A DNA stretch of 64,000 nt from Paenibacillus_D tarimensis_A (GCA_041281825.1 CP166298.1:2108001-2172000), one strand, 5' to 3'; shown: positions 18,214 to 26,777, numbered from the stretch's first letter. Notes: generated by a model from the sequence alone, not told the origin. Translations and numbers: made by a program.

Positions 18214-20889
18214 ATGGTTCAAAAACAAGTATTTTCATTTCAGGAAGGAAACGCTCGGATGAAACCGCTGCTCGGGGGTAAAGGTGCGAACCTGGCGGAA
18301 ATGACCAGGGCCGGGCTGCCCGTGCCGCCGGGGTTCACTGTAACCACGGAGGCTTGTCTTGCTTACTTTAAACACGGCAATTGTCTTTCCGGCCAGCTTC
18401 TTGATCAAATATCGGATGCTCTTAAGCAACTGGAGGCCGAGAAAGGGCAGACTTTTGGAGATCCTGGGCGGCCGCTGCTTGTTTCGGTAAGATCGGGATC
18501 CGTCACATCGATGCCCGGAATGATGGATACGATATTGAATCTGGGGCTGAACGATGAGACGGTGGAAGGTCTGGCTGAGCATACCCGTAACCCAAGATTC
18601 GCCTTTGATTGTTACAGACGTTTGATTCAAATGTTCGGGAATGTCGTGCTGGGAATTGATTCCTATCATTTCGAACAATCACTTCTCCGGCTTAAAGCGG
18701 AGGAAAAGCTTGAATATGACCAAGAGGTGACGGCCGAAGGCTGGCGGCGGCTGATTTCAGATTATAAGCAAATGATCAAGATAAAAGCCGGTATTGATTT
18801 TCCGCAGGATGTGCTTCTGCAGCTTCATATGGCTATTGAAGCGGTGTTTAAATCCTGGAATAACCAGAGGGCCCAAATTTACCGAAAGATTCACCGTATT
18901 CCGGATGACCAAGGAACGGCCGTCAATGTACAAAGCATGGTATTCGGCAACATGGGGATGGACTCCGGGACCGGCGTCGTTTTTACAAGAAACCCTTCTA
19001 CAGGCGAAAATGTGCTTTACGGGGAATACTTGATCAATGCGCAGGGAGAGGATGTGGTAGCCGGAACCAGAACGCCCATGCCGATTCAAGCCATGAAACG
19101 GGAGGCGCCTGCCATTTATGAGCAGCTCAGTCAAGTTGCCAAACAGCTCGAGCGGCATTATAAGGATATGCAGGATATTGAGTTTACGGTTGAGACAGGA
19201 AAGCTGTACCTGCTGCAGACGAGAAATGGAAAACGAAATGCACAAGCGGCAATAAGAATCGCCGTAGCCATGGTGAAGGAAGGGATCCTGTCGAAAGAAC
19301 AAGCTCTCCTTCACATTGAAACGTCCCATTTAGATCAACTGCTTCACCGTGCAATCGATGAAAACGCGATTAAGCATGTGATCGCCACAGGACTTCCGGC
19401 TTCTCCAGGGGCCGCGACCGGTCAGATTGTTTTCGATACCGTTACCGCTGTGGAGTGGAGTAAGGCCGGTACACCGGTCGTGCTGGTCCGGCCTGAAACG
19501 ACCCCCGAGGATATTCAAGGCATGCTCGCCTCGGAAGGCGTATTAACGAGCCGGGGAGGAATGACCAGTCATGCCGCCGTAGTGGCACGGGGAATGGGAA
19601 AGCCCTGCGTATGCGGGTGCGACGAAATCCGAATTGATGTGGACGCTAAAACCTTGTTCGCGGACGAGAAGACATTGACGGAAGGGGACTGGCTCACGCT
19701 GGACGGCGGCAGCGGACGGGTCATTCCGGGCAAAGTTCCGCTAATGCAGGCGGAAATGTCGCAGGAGCTTCTGCAAATGCTCAAGTGGGCGGATGAACTC
19801 CGCACCCTTCGGATTTTTACCAATGCCGACAACCCGGAGGATGCCGAAACCGCAAGGAATTTCGGAGCTGAAGGAATCGGGCTCTGCAGAACGGAGCATA
19901 TGTTTTTCTCCCCGGATAGGCTGCCTGTTGTGCAGCGGATGATCCTGGCCGATAGCCGTGAGGAACGACTTGCCGCTCTTAAGCAATTGCTCCCGATGCA
20001 GCAAAGCGATTTTGAAGGGATGTTTCGAGTGATGGACGGTTGTCCGGTTACGATTCGATTGCTCGATCCGCCGCTTCATGAGTTTTTGCCGAATTCGGTC
20101 GAAATTCAGCAAAAGCTGGATTCTATTGCCGCTGATCCGGGAAAGGTGAAAGAAAAGAACGAGCTTCAGAGAGTGCTGACCAAGATAGCGGAGCTGCATG
20201 AAACGAATCCGATGCTGGGTCAGAGGGGCTGCAGGCTGGGGATTCTGTTCCCGGAAATCTATCGAATGCAAGTCGAGGCGATCTTCCGGGCGGCTGATCG
20301 ATGTCTAAATGATGGGATAAACGTCTTGCCGGAGATTATGATTCCGTTGGTAGGGCATGTCAGCGAGCTGAAGCTTATGCGTGAGCTTGTTGACGAGACG
20401 GCAGAGAAAATACTCGGCACATCGAACCTGCAGCAATGCCGCTATAAAGTCGGTACGATGATTGAAGTCCCGCGGGCCGCTTTGACAGCCAAACAGATCG
20501 CTTCTGTTGCGGATTTCTTCTCTTTCGGCACCAACGATCTGACACAAATGACGTTCGGCTACAGCCGGGATGATGCGGAAGGGAAGTTTCTCACGCAATA
20601 CATCGACCGTAAGATACTCCCGGTTAACCCCTTTCAGGTTCTGGATGTGGAAGGCGTCGGTCAATTAATCGAAATGGCCGTTTCCTCGGGACGAATGGTT
20701 GAGCCTTCATTGAAAACGGGGATATGCGGCGAGCACGGGGGAGATAAAGACTCGATTCTGTTCTGCCATCAGATCGGTCTGGATTACGTCAGTTGTTCGC
20801 CGTACCGTATTCCGCTTGCCCGAATTGCGGCAGCCCAGGCTGTTATACTCGAAGGGGCTCCCAATAAGGCGGAAGAGCGGGCGGTTTAA
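18214..20889 (+). CDS. ppdK: Pyruvate, phosphate dikinase
   Basis: Catalyses reversible conversion of pyruvate, ATP and phosphate to PEP, AMP and pyrophosphate. The nucleotide-grasp domain starts LLGGKGANLAEMTRAGLPVPPGF; the phosphohistidine domain has GGMTSHAAVVARGMGKPCVCG with the catalytic His near residue 455; the C-terminal TIM barrel carries EGIGLCRTEHMFF, GTMIEVPRA and the terminal GICGEHGGD. About 892 residues, full length. ATG at 18214 is in frame just after a run of nine G at 18196, which serves as ribosome site and could be prone to length change. The SR1P-like gene lies immediately upstream. Confidence 0.95.
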   Translation: MVQKQVFSFQEGNARMKPLLGGKGANLAEMTRAGLPVPPGFTVTTEACLAYFKHGNCLSGQLLDQISDALKQLEAEKGQTFGDPGRPLLVSVRSGSVTSMPGMMDTILNLGLNDETVEGLAEHTRNPRFAFDCYRRLIQMFGNVVLGIDSYHFEQSLLRLKAEEKLEYDQEVTAEGWRRLISDYKQMIKIKAGIDFPQDVLLQLHMAIEAVFKSWNNQRAQIYRKIHRIPDDQGTAVNVQSMVFGNMGMDSGTGVVFTRNPSTGENVLYGEYLINAQGEDVVAGTRTPMPIQAMKREAPAIYEQLSQVAKQLERHYKDMQDIEFTVETGKLYLLQTRNGKRNAQAAIRIAVAMVKEGILSKEQALLHIETSHLDQLLHRAIDENAIKHVIATGLPASPGAATGQIVFDTVTAVEWSKAGTPVVLVRPETTPEDIQGMLASEGVLTSRGGMTSHAAVVARGMGKPCVCGCDEIRIDVDAKTLFADEKTLTEGDWLTLDGGSGRVIPGKVPLMQAEMSQELLQMLKWADELRTLRIFTNADNPEDAETARNFGAEGIGLCRTEHMFFSPDRLPVVQRMILADSREERLAALKQLLPMQQSDFEGMFRVMDGCPVTIRLLDPPLHEFLPNSVEIQQKLDSIAADPGKVKEKNELQRVLTKIAELHETNPMLGQRGCRLGILFPEIYRMQVEAIFRAADRCLNDGINVLPEIMIPLVGHVSELKLMRELVDETAEKILGTSNLQQCRYKVGTMIEVPRAALTAKQIASVADFFSFGTNDLTQMTFGYSRDDAEGKFLTQYIDRKILPVNPFQVLDVEGVGQLIEMAVSSGRMVEPSLKTGICGEHGGDKDSILFCHQIGLDYVSCSPYRIPLARIAAAQAVILEGAPNKAEERAV

Positions 20890-20980
20890 TCTCGGTGCAT
20901 GATCCGAAAATTGCTAACGCTTGGATATAATATCACCTCCTTTGGTAAATACTAGTCAAAAAAAGGAGGTATCACCGCTT

Positions 20981-21337
20981 ATGGCTGGTTTGCTTGTGAA
21001 AATAATTGTGTGCCCGTTAACGGTAATGTTTGCTGCCTATATTTTTCCGAACGTAAATTATACCGCTTTTTATCAACCGATCATTGTGGGCTTAATACTT
21101 GCAGGAGCTGCGCATATGATGGAAGTCTTAATGCTGAAGAGAGGTACCTTTTGGACGAGTACCGTTTTAGACTTTATCGCCGCTACGTTAATTGTGTACA
21201 TCGTATCCCTCTTTCAAACAGCAACGGTCACATTTTTCGGTGCGGTACTGACCGCGATTCTGCTGTCACTGACAGAAATTGTCCAACATCGATGGCTAAT
21301 TCAAAGCGGCAGAACCCGGAAGTCCCCAAGCAGATAA
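20981..21337 (+). CDS. DUF2512 family membrane protein
   Basis: Small four-helix membrane protein of the DUF2512 family, common in spore-forming Bacillota, function unknown. Typical sequence: MAGLLVKIIVCPLTVMFAAY, then YQPIIVGLILAGAAHMMEVL and RGTFWTSTVLDFIAATLIV. The start is ATG 20981 behind AAAAGGAGGT; upstream in-frame codons precede that site. The C-terminal tail is basic (HRWLIQSGRTRKSPSR). Transcript ends at the hairpin at 21372. Confidence 0.83.
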   Translation: MAGLLVKIIVCPLTVMFAAYIFPNVNYTAFYQPIIVGLILAGAAHMMEVLMLKRGTFWTSTVLDFIAATLIVYIVSLFQTATVTFFGAVLTAILLSLTEIVQHRWLIQSGRTRKSPSR

Positions 21338-21371
21338 ATAAATGAGCTGCAAACGAATATTGTCCGATTCC

Positions 21372-21398
21372 AACCCGTGTAAAACGCGGGTTTTTTAT
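21372..21398 (+). terminator. Terminator after DUF2512 gene
   Basis: AACCCG/CGGGTT stem with nine-base loop and TTTTTT. Confidence 0.7.
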
Positions 21399-21537
21399 TT
21401 TACCTGTTTGCGACGAAATATTTATCATGTGGTTTGAATAAGAATTGAAGAGCGGTTAATGTGCAATCTAAATGAAAACTATAGCGAGGGCGAGAGTTGA
21501 TGCTGGGGTAAGATTTGATATATGGGGGACGATACGG

Positions 21538-22824
21538 ATGAAATCCAAGGTTGTGAATTCTCCTTTCACCTATGGGCTCGGTATGCTGGCGATGATGATT
21601 CCGGTTCAGGCTTTCAGTTCGTTTTACAGCTACTACTATATTGAAAAGCTTGGCCTTGGAGTCGGTCTTGCCACACTGGCCCGGACGATCTATCTAATCT
21701 GGGATGCTCTGGATCAGCCTTTGCTCGGTTATTTGTCCGACAAAACAAGGACCAGATGGGGGAGAAGAAAACCATGGATTTATTCGGCGATGCCGTTTTT
21801 CTTTTTGACTTTTGTCATGATGTTTTCCGTACCCGAGGGCATGCGAAATATAGACATCTTCATATGGTTTCTGGCGGCGCTCTTGTTGTTTGAAACCGTC
21901 TCGGCCGTTCTTTGGGTTAATTACGGAGCGTTGTTTCCCGAATTATTCAGGGGGGACCGGATTCGTGCCAAGGCATCGGCAATTCAGCAAGGCTTTCAGA
22001 TCGTTGCTCTGCTCATTGGCTCCGCTTTAACTCCGGTCATTTTTGCCGCCTACGGATTCCGCAACATGGCAATCATCTATGCACTTGCTTTTACCATATT
22101 TATGTGGTTATGCCTCGTTACTGTAAGAGAGAAGGAAGAAGCAAGCGCGCAACCTCCTCTCAAGCTCAAGGCAGCGTTCCGGGAAACCTTAAAGAATAAG
22201 CGGTTTTGGATTTTTAATATCGCGAATTCCTTCGCTCAGACGGTGAACGGGCTGCTCGCCTCCATCATTCCTTTCTATGCGAAATATGTTTTGAACATTC
22301 CGGAATCACAGGTATCGATTCTGCTGGCATCTGTTTTTGTCTCTGTTATTCCGCTCGTCGCGGTATGGTATTTCATCGTTCGAAAGTTCGGCGGCATGAA
22401 CAGCTGGCGGGTTTCACTCGGTTGTTATGCGCTGTCGGTGATTCCGTTATGGTTCGGGGAAGGACTTGTAAGCGGTATCATGGCGGGCGTGATCGCCGGT
22501 TTCGGTCTGTCCGGCTTTCTCGTAACGCCTTCTGTAGTGACAGGACAGATTATAGACCGCGATGCGGAGTTGACCGGGCGGAGAAGAGAGGGGATGTACA
22601 CGGCCGTCGCGGGCTTCATCACCCGTTCCAGTGGACTCATTGCCGCGTTGTCGTTCTGGATCGTCGGCATGATTTTCGGCTACGTCAGCGGTGAGAATCC
22701 GGGTCCGAACCCTGAAGCGGCATTCAAGTACCTGATCAGTGTAGTGCCGTTCTGCCTGTTGACGGTGGCATTTATCATCTCTTTATTTATGCGGGGCACT
22801 GTTGAGGAGAAGAGGACGCAATAA
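21538..22824 (+). CDS. MFS sugar-cation symporter (GPH family, MelB-like)
   Basis: Twelve-helix transporter of the glycoside-pentoside-hexuronide:cation symporter family. Characteristic elements are the N-terminal YYYIEKLGLGVGLATLARTIYLIWDALDQPLLGYLSDKTRTRWGRRKPW (cation-site aspartates and loop 2-3 RWGRRKPW) and a second-half VTPSVVTGQIIDRDAELTGRRREGMYTAV. The start ATG 21538 follows TATGGGGG; earlier in-frame ATGs at 21472 lack a site. 428 residues. The substrate could be a pectin-derived sugar given the pectinase 5 kb away, but that is inference only. Confidence 0.85.
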   Translation: MKSKVVNSPFTYGLGMLAMMIPVQAFSSFYSYYYIEKLGLGVGLATLARTIYLIWDALDQPLLGYLSDKTRTRWGRRKPWIYSAMPFFFLTFVMMFSVPEGMRNIDIFIWFLAALLLFETVSAVLWVNYGALFPELFRGDRIRAKASAIQQGFQIVALLIGSALTPVIFAAYGFRNMAIIYALAFTIFMWLCLVTVREKEEASAQPPLKLKAAFRETLKNKRFWIFNIANSFAQTVNGLLASIIPFYAKYVLNIPESQVSILLASVFVSVIPLVAVWYFIVRKFGGMNSWRVSLGCYALSVIPLWFGEGLVSGIMAGVIAGFGLSGFLVTPSVVTGQIIDRDAELTGRRREGMYTAVAGFITRSSGLIAALSFWIVGMIFGYVSGENPGPNPEAAFKYLISVVPFCLLTVAFIISLFMRGTVEEKRTQ

Positions 22825-22927
22825 TGATATAAAATTCTCGGACCGTTGAGCGCAGCAGATAAATGATTGCCGTACATGCACTTCTAGGCCGACGCCCACA
22901 TACAATATAGAACAGTCTTCAGTGTAT

Positions 22928-22950
22928 GCCCGGGGAATAAGTTCCCGGGA
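22928..22950. promoter_or_regulatory. Hairpin in the sigK leader
   Basis: CCCGGGGAA and TTCCCGGG form a stable stem around four bases, 26 bp before the sigK start. It may be a terminator for the symporter gene (no T-run) or a leader structure. Confidence 0.35.
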
Positions 22951-22975
22951 AGACCAAGATGGGGGTGGCCGGTTC

Positions 22976-23329
22976 ATGCCAGGATTATTCGCGGCGATCG
23001 CTCTGTTCATCAAGCAGCTGTCGTTACTTGTTTCGTATGTCAAGAACAACGCTTTTCCGCAGCCGCTGCATGAGGAAGATGAAACCAAGCATTTGAAGCT
23101 TATGGCGGAAGGCAATCAACATTCCCGTAATCTGCTTATCGAGCATAATCTGCGGCTGGTGGCGCACATCGTCAAGAAGTTCGACAACACTGGAGAAGAT
23201 CTGGAGGACCTGATTTCCATTGGAACGATCGGACTGATCAAGGCGATCGAAAGCTTTCAGCCGAACAAAGGAACTAAGCTCGCGACGTTCGCTGCCCGTT
23301 GTATCGAGAATGAGAATCTAATGTCATAA
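22976..23329 (+). CDS. sigK: Sporulation sigma factor SigK, 5' part only (split gene)
   Basis: Mother-cell sigma factor for late sporulation genes. The visible 117 residues contain the pro-sequence, FPQPLHEEDE, LIEHNLRLVAHIVKKFDNTGEDLEDLISIGTIGLIKAIESF and LATFAARCIENE, i.e. region 2 through the start of region 2.4, then diverge to NLMS and stop. In B. subtilis the same gene is split by the skin prophage at AATGA within CIENE; here AATGA lies at 23309-23313, exactly where the reading changes. Start 22976 is behind GGGGGTGG. The 3' part (spoIIIC equivalent) is not in the window. It is either an active sigK-intervening element or a permanent break. Confidence 0.88.
   Translation: MPGLFAAIALFIKQLSLLVSYVKNNAFPQPLHEEDETKHLKLMAEGNQHSRNLLIEHNLRLVAHIVKKFDNTGEDLEDLISIGTIGLIKAIESFQPNKGTKLATFAARCIENENLMS
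23309..23313 (+). other. Probable left junction (attL) of a sigK-intervening element
   Basis: AATGA in the codons for IENE of sigK; SigK similarity ends just past it. Family knowledge: excision of the B. subtilis skin element occurs between two AATGA copies. The right junction is outside the window. Confidence 0.6.
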
Positions 23330-23366
23330 GTGTATCTTTGAGTTTGTGTATTATTACAAGAGGAAG

Positions 23367-23397
23367 CCACATGGAATATGGAACATGTGGTTTTTTT
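23367..23397 (+). terminator. Terminator after truncated sigK
   Basis: CCACATG/CATGTGG stem with ten-base loop and seven T. The rest of 23330-23717 has no gene; it holds one array half-site (23624) and the recombinase leader. Confidence 0.7.
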
Positions 23398-23623
23398 GAC
23401 TTATAGGAGATAATTGGGATCATGCTGTTTTTACCAATCTTCAGAAGGACAGATATAATTACCTCACCATTATCACTCAATGTTTCCTACAGGCAGTATG
23501 CCATCACTTTGGGTTAAAACTCCTCCCTCGCTGATTAGACTTCGAAATAGCTTATTGATCAACAAGAAGACGTCATAGACGTAGATTAGAATAGAGGCTA
23601 GTTGAACTGTTAATCCATATGAA

Positions 23624-23640
23624 CACTATCGGAGCTAGTG
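23624..23640. repeat. Array half-site upstream of the recombinase gene
   Basis: CACTATCGGAGCTAGTG, an inverted repeat with CACTA/TAGTG arms. It resembles half-sites at 41715 (CACTAGCG...CGATAGTG) and 35260. It occupies the place an attI-like site would. Confidence 0.5.
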
Positions 23641-23664
23641 ATTATTTGACAAGGAAAGATTAAA

Positions 23665-23710
23665 CCCTCCCAATCAATGCGAAGCTAAGGATAATAAGAC
23701 ATTGGGAGGG
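23665..23710 (+). promoter_or_regulatory. Leader hairpin sequestering the recombinase ribosome site
   Basis: CCCTCCCAAT at 23665-23674 pairs perfectly with ATTGGGAGGG at 23701-23710. The right arm is the ribosome site of the ATG at 23718, so translation should be repressed when it folds. A copy without the gene exists at 41614-41658. Confidence 0.6.
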
Positions 23711-23717
23711 TGATGTT

Positions 23718-24561
23718 ATGAAATTGATGGATCTGTGGATGTTGTATGAGGCTGATAAACGTATTTTGGGATTTAGCCCGCATACCTTGAAAGCATACTC
23801 CCTTCAGTTAAAGGTTCTGATCCGAGAAATCGGCAACCTTGAAATCGAAGAAGTCTCCTTAACTTTGCTAAAGGATTATCTGGCGAAACAGTCAGAATGA
23901 TTGAAACCAAGCAGCTTAGGGCATCGCATTCGGTTCGTCAGGTCCCTTTTTCGATTTGCATTCGAAGAAGGGCACATCGCTAAAAATCCGACATTAAAAC
24001 TGAAAGAACCAAAGATGGATAAACGGATCCGAAAGTTTTTGATAGAGGAGGATATTATTCATCTCAAGATTACCTGTGATTCTCCGCGCGAGCATGCACT
24101 CTTGGAATTCTTATATTGTACTGGTTGCCGTGTCGGTGAGGTATACCGATTAAATGTTGAAGACATCAACTGGGAAAACTGCTCCGCTATTGTGAATGGA
24201 AAAGGTTCTAAGCAAAGAGAAGTTTATTTTACGACTGAGTGTAAGGTCTGGTTAAAGAGATACCTTGAGGGCCGAGAGGATTCTTGTAAAGCCCTCTTTG
24301 TGACAGAAACTCACCCTGTTCAACGAATGGCAATTCCCACAATACGCTATTGTTTAAAGAAGCTCGCAACCCGTGGACAGGTTCCCGTAAACGTGTACCC
24401 TCATCGGTTTCGTCATACCTATGCCTGTCACTTGCTTGATAATGGTGCACCTTTGGATTTTATCCAAGGGATGTTGGGCCACGAGAAAGCATCCACTACA
24501 CAGATCTAACGCCCAGTTACGCGGAGAAAGACGAAGGGAATTGTATAGGCGGTATTTCTAG
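23718..24561 (+). pseudogene. Tyrosine recombinase (XerC/D-like), broken by stop and frameshift
   Basis: Site-specific recombinase of about 280 residues if repaired. The N-terminal SAM-like domain is LGFSPHTLKAYSLQLKVL. Catalytic parts: Arg in CTGCRVGEVYRLN, Lys in NGKGSKQREVYF, HRFRHTYA (HxxR) and GHEKASTTQI (final His). TGA at 23898 interrupts the frame (QSE-stop-LKPSSL), probably from CGA. At 24507 an extra A turns the catalytic TAC into TAA; in the other frame the true ending (AQLRGERRRELYRRYF) continues to TAG 24561. It therefore cannot act as it stands. It lacks features I would require to call it IntI. It heads the cassette array. Confidence 0.85.
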
Positions 24562-24564
24562 GGA

Positions 24565-24609
24565 TAGCCATCCATGCAGCGCAGATTTTTTGTGCTGCAT
24601 GGATGGCTA
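24565..24609. repeat. Perfect 16-bp hairpin after the recombinase
   Basis: TAGCCATCCATGCAGC at 24565-24580 and GCTGCATGGATGGCTA at 24594-24609 around 13 bases. It starts six bases past the recombinase stop and abuts the first left half-site (CTAGGAGACGATAGTT). It could be a terminator (T-run in the loop) or a structural recombination element. Confidence 0.7.
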
Positions 24610-24728
24610 GGAGACGATAGTTAAATGATTATGAGTGGAGCAGGCGCCGCGGCGACCTAATAAAACAGAAGCGAGGCGATCGGCAGCAAAGTTCCGGTCG
24701 CCTCGCTACGCTAACGGGCAGTTTAGTT
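24606..24728. repeat. Cassette boundary repeat 1 (composite)
   Basis: Left half-site ends GACGATAGTT; the right half-site is CTAACGGGCAGTTTAG at 24711. Between them lie two hairpin motifs that occur separately elsewhere (GGAGCAGGCGCCGCGGCGAC as at 48110; CGAGGCGATC..CGGTCGCCTCG as at 48855), as if two sites had fused after cassette loss. Confidence 0.8.
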
Positions 24729-24811
24729 CAATTATAGTTGTTTTTATCTTTCCAGTCTCACCGTTTAACTGTTAGACTCGAATTAACTGAATGAAAAAGG
24801 GGAATTAAGAA

Positions 24812-25336
24812 ATGAACAAAGGGAAAATCGTATTTTTAAACGGTGTGACGAGTTCTGGAAAAACATCTATTGTAGATGCTATACAGTTAAAATCGGATGA
24901 ATTTTATTATGTTGTCGCCAATGACCTTTTTGAAGAAACGATTGGCGAACGCTATCTTCGTGAAGATTATTGGAAGTATTTAAGTGAAGCAATTATTATG
25001 ATGTATCGTACTGCAAAGTTATTTTCTGACCACGGCAAAAATGTACTCATTGACGGCATTTTGGTAGAAAGACCTGAGTTAAAACCGCATTATGAAAAAG
25101 TGAAAGAAATATTTTCTGGATACCCACTTTACATTGTTGAGGTATTCTGTCCCCTAGATATTTGTCGTCAAAGAAATATTGCACGTGGAAATAGAACCGA
25201 AGACCAATCTGATTGGCAACATAAAATCATGGCAAAAGATATACAGTACAATTGTACAGTCAATACACATTTAAATACTTCCGAAGAATGTGCAGATATA
25301 ATTTTAAAAAGTGTATATGGCAATTACGAAGTATGA
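24812..25336 (+). CDS. Chloramphenicol phosphotransferase-like P-loop kinase
   Basis: AAA/P-loop kinase of the chloramphenicol 3-O-phosphotransferase type. Walker A is GVTSSGKTS near residue 11; NVLIDGILVERPE and VEVFCPLDICRQRNIARGNRTEDQSD match the CPT lid region. It could phosphorylate an antibiotic or another small molecule; the DGI in place of a typical catalytic aspartate context leaves substrate open. 174 residues with AAGGGG before ATG. First cassette of the array, between repeats at 24606 and 25388. Confidence 0.8.
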   Translation: MNKGKIVFLNGVTSSGKTSIVDAIQLKSDEFYYVVANDLFEETIGERYLREDYWKYLSEAIIMMYRTAKLFSDHGKNVLIDGILVERPELKPHYEKVKEIFSGYPLYIVEVFCPLDICRQRNIARGNRTEDQSDWQHKIMAKDIQYNCTVNTHLNTSEECADIILKSVYGNYEV

Positions 25337-25387
25337 ATTACTTTTCAGGGTAACATAAAGGGGAACAGAGAGCGAAATAGAACAACA

Positions 25388-25445
25388 CGAGGCTACCGTG
25401 AAATTATTCGGCAGTCTCGTTACGATCAAGGGCAGTTTCTCAAAA
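25388..25445. repeat. Cassette boundary repeat 2 (degenerate)
   Basis: CGAGGCTACCG...CGGCAGTCTCG stem followed by the decayed right half-site ATCAAGGGCAGTTTCT; the left half-site is not clear. Confidence 0.55.
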
Positions 25446-25447
25446 CA

Positions 25448-25951
25448 TTGCGGTATAACACCCCAACATTACCAGTGAAAGTAAGACCTTTGTCAATTAC
25501 GGATTTTGAATGCGTTCTAAGCTGGAGCAAAGATGAAGTGTTTTGTACTTCAAATGGATGGAGAAAGAGGAGTGACGAAGAAATTCGTCAATGGTGGGTT
25601 CAGTGTGTAAACAATGTATCAGACAACTATATACGTAAGGGCATAGAATATAGAGGAAGATTCATCGGATACGCAGACCTAGCTAACATTAAAGATAATA
25701 CTGCTGAATTTGGTATAGCTATTGGCGAGAGTGCGCTTTGGGGAAAAGGGCTCGGGTTCTTTGCGGGTAAAAGTATAATTGAATATGCCTCAAGTAAAGA
25801 TATTCAAGTGTTATATGCAGAGACTCACGAGACAAATAATCGATCAAGAAATTTACTTGGCAACCTTGGATTTATCGAAATCAGTAGAAACGGATCTGAA
25901 AAGTATCTAGGGACGGAGACTCAGCTAATACAATACAAACTATCTTTGTGA
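25448..25951 (+). CDS. GNAT acetyltransferase (RimJ-like), cassette gene
   Basis: Acetyl-CoA-dependent acetyltransferase. The fold runs VRPLSITDFECVLSWSKDE, then GIAIGESALWGKGLGFFAGKSIIEYA (acetyl-CoA loop) and NNRSRNLLGNLGFIEISR. The sequence WSKDEVFCTSNGW resembles aminoglycoside or streptothricin-type acetyltransferase relatives but no substrate can be assigned. The start is uncertain: TTG at 25448 begins almost inside the upstream repeat with no ribosome site; GTG at 25475 is an alternative. 167 residues at most. Confidence 0.75.
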   Translation: MRYNTPTLPVKVRPLSITDFECVLSWSKDEVFCTSNGWRKRSDEEIRQWWVQCVNNVSDNYIRKGIEYRGRFIGYADLANIKDNTAEFGIAIGESALWGKGLGFFAGKSIIEYASSKDIQVLYAETHETNNRSRNLLGNLGFIEISRNGSEKYLGTETQLIQYKLSL

Positions 25952-25970
25952 ATAAGAACCAATGGGTTTC

Positions 25971-26062
25971 TCAACTAACGGTGTACTAAAAATGATTATG
26001 ACTGGAGCAGGCGCCGCGTCGATCTGCTCCTGACCATTCAAGTAACAGGCAGTATAGTTGAG
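25971..26062. repeat. Cassette boundary repeat 3
   Basis: Left AACTAACG at 25973; the middle GGAGCAGGCGCCGCG..ATCTGCTCC stem is shared with 24635 and 48110; right GTAACAGGCAGTATAGTT at 26042. Confidence 0.75.
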
Positions 26063-26144
26063 CATTCAGACAACAAAGACGAAAAGGTTACATATGTGTG
26101 AAAGTCGAATCTAACAATTACAAATATATATATAGGGGATTTGC

Positions 26145-26561
26145 ATGAACACATATAATTTAACACAAGATGACTATGATCTAATAAAAATGGCATTGGA
26201 AGTGTTGGAAAAGAACTTTGATGACGGAGTTTACAACCATACAGTTGGTGGGGCTATTCGCTGTAAGAATGGTAAGGTGTATCTTGGGGTCAATTGTGAT
26301 GGCATCCATGGCTCATGTGCAGAATATATAGCTATCGGTGCAGCCATCACTGCTGGCGAACGAGAATTTGACACCATAGTTGCTGCTCATGATAAAGTAC
26401 ATAACTGTTTAATTCCTCCATGCGGGAACTGCCGCCAAATGCTCATTAATTATTGTCCTGATATTAAGGTGATCTTGAACGATGAGAAGGGGAACCCAGT
26501 TAAAGTTGAAGTGAAAGATTTGTTGCCCTTATCTTATAAACGTATATTTGTAAATGATTAA
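26145..26561 (+). CDS. Cytidine/blasticidin-S deaminase-like protein
   Basis: Zinc-dependent deaminase of the CDA fold, 138 residues. The zinc motifs are GSCAEYIAIGAA (Cys ligand and catalytic Glu) and IPPCGNCRQML (PCxxC). The short length and HGSCAEYIAIG favour either free cytidine deaminase or blasticidin-S deaminase. GGGG ribosome site before ATG. Single-gene cassette between repeats 3 and 4. It may salvage pyrimidines or detoxify a nucleoside antibiotic. Confidence 0.85.
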   Translation: MNTYNLTQDDYDLIKMALEVLEKNFDDGVYNHTVGGAIRCKNGKVYLGVNCDGIHGSCAEYIAIGAAITAGEREFDTIVAAHDKVHNCLIPPCGNCRQMLINYCPDIKVILNDEKGNPVKVEVKDLLPLSYKRIFVND

Positions 26562-26585
26562 AGCAATTTCACGTCGACAAAGTGT

Positions 26586-26687
26586 CCTAAGCGACGGAAA
26601 CGTTAGCTCAATGCACCATGGAGCAGTCTGCGGTTCGCAGCTGCTCTGCTCCATTTTTCATAATACGAACGGACAGATTAATTGAAC
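26586..26687. repeat. Cassette boundary repeat 4
   Basis: Left CTAAGCGACGGAAACGTTAG, central GGAGCAG..CTGCTCC with inner CTGCGG/TCGCAG pairing, right ACGAACGGACAGATTAATT. Confidence 0.65.
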
Positions 26688-26777
26688 GAGGATAGGAAGG
26701 TTTTTTACAAGATGTGAAGAAGTAAGAGATTGGACATTATTATTTTTCGATAACGGATATATTGACGAGGAAACAAT

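Noticed and set aside
23718..24561. Classical integron integrase IntI
   Set aside because: The protein fits XerC/D-type tyrosine recombinases; I see no IntI-specific insert before the HxxR box, and the repeats do not match the standard attC core.
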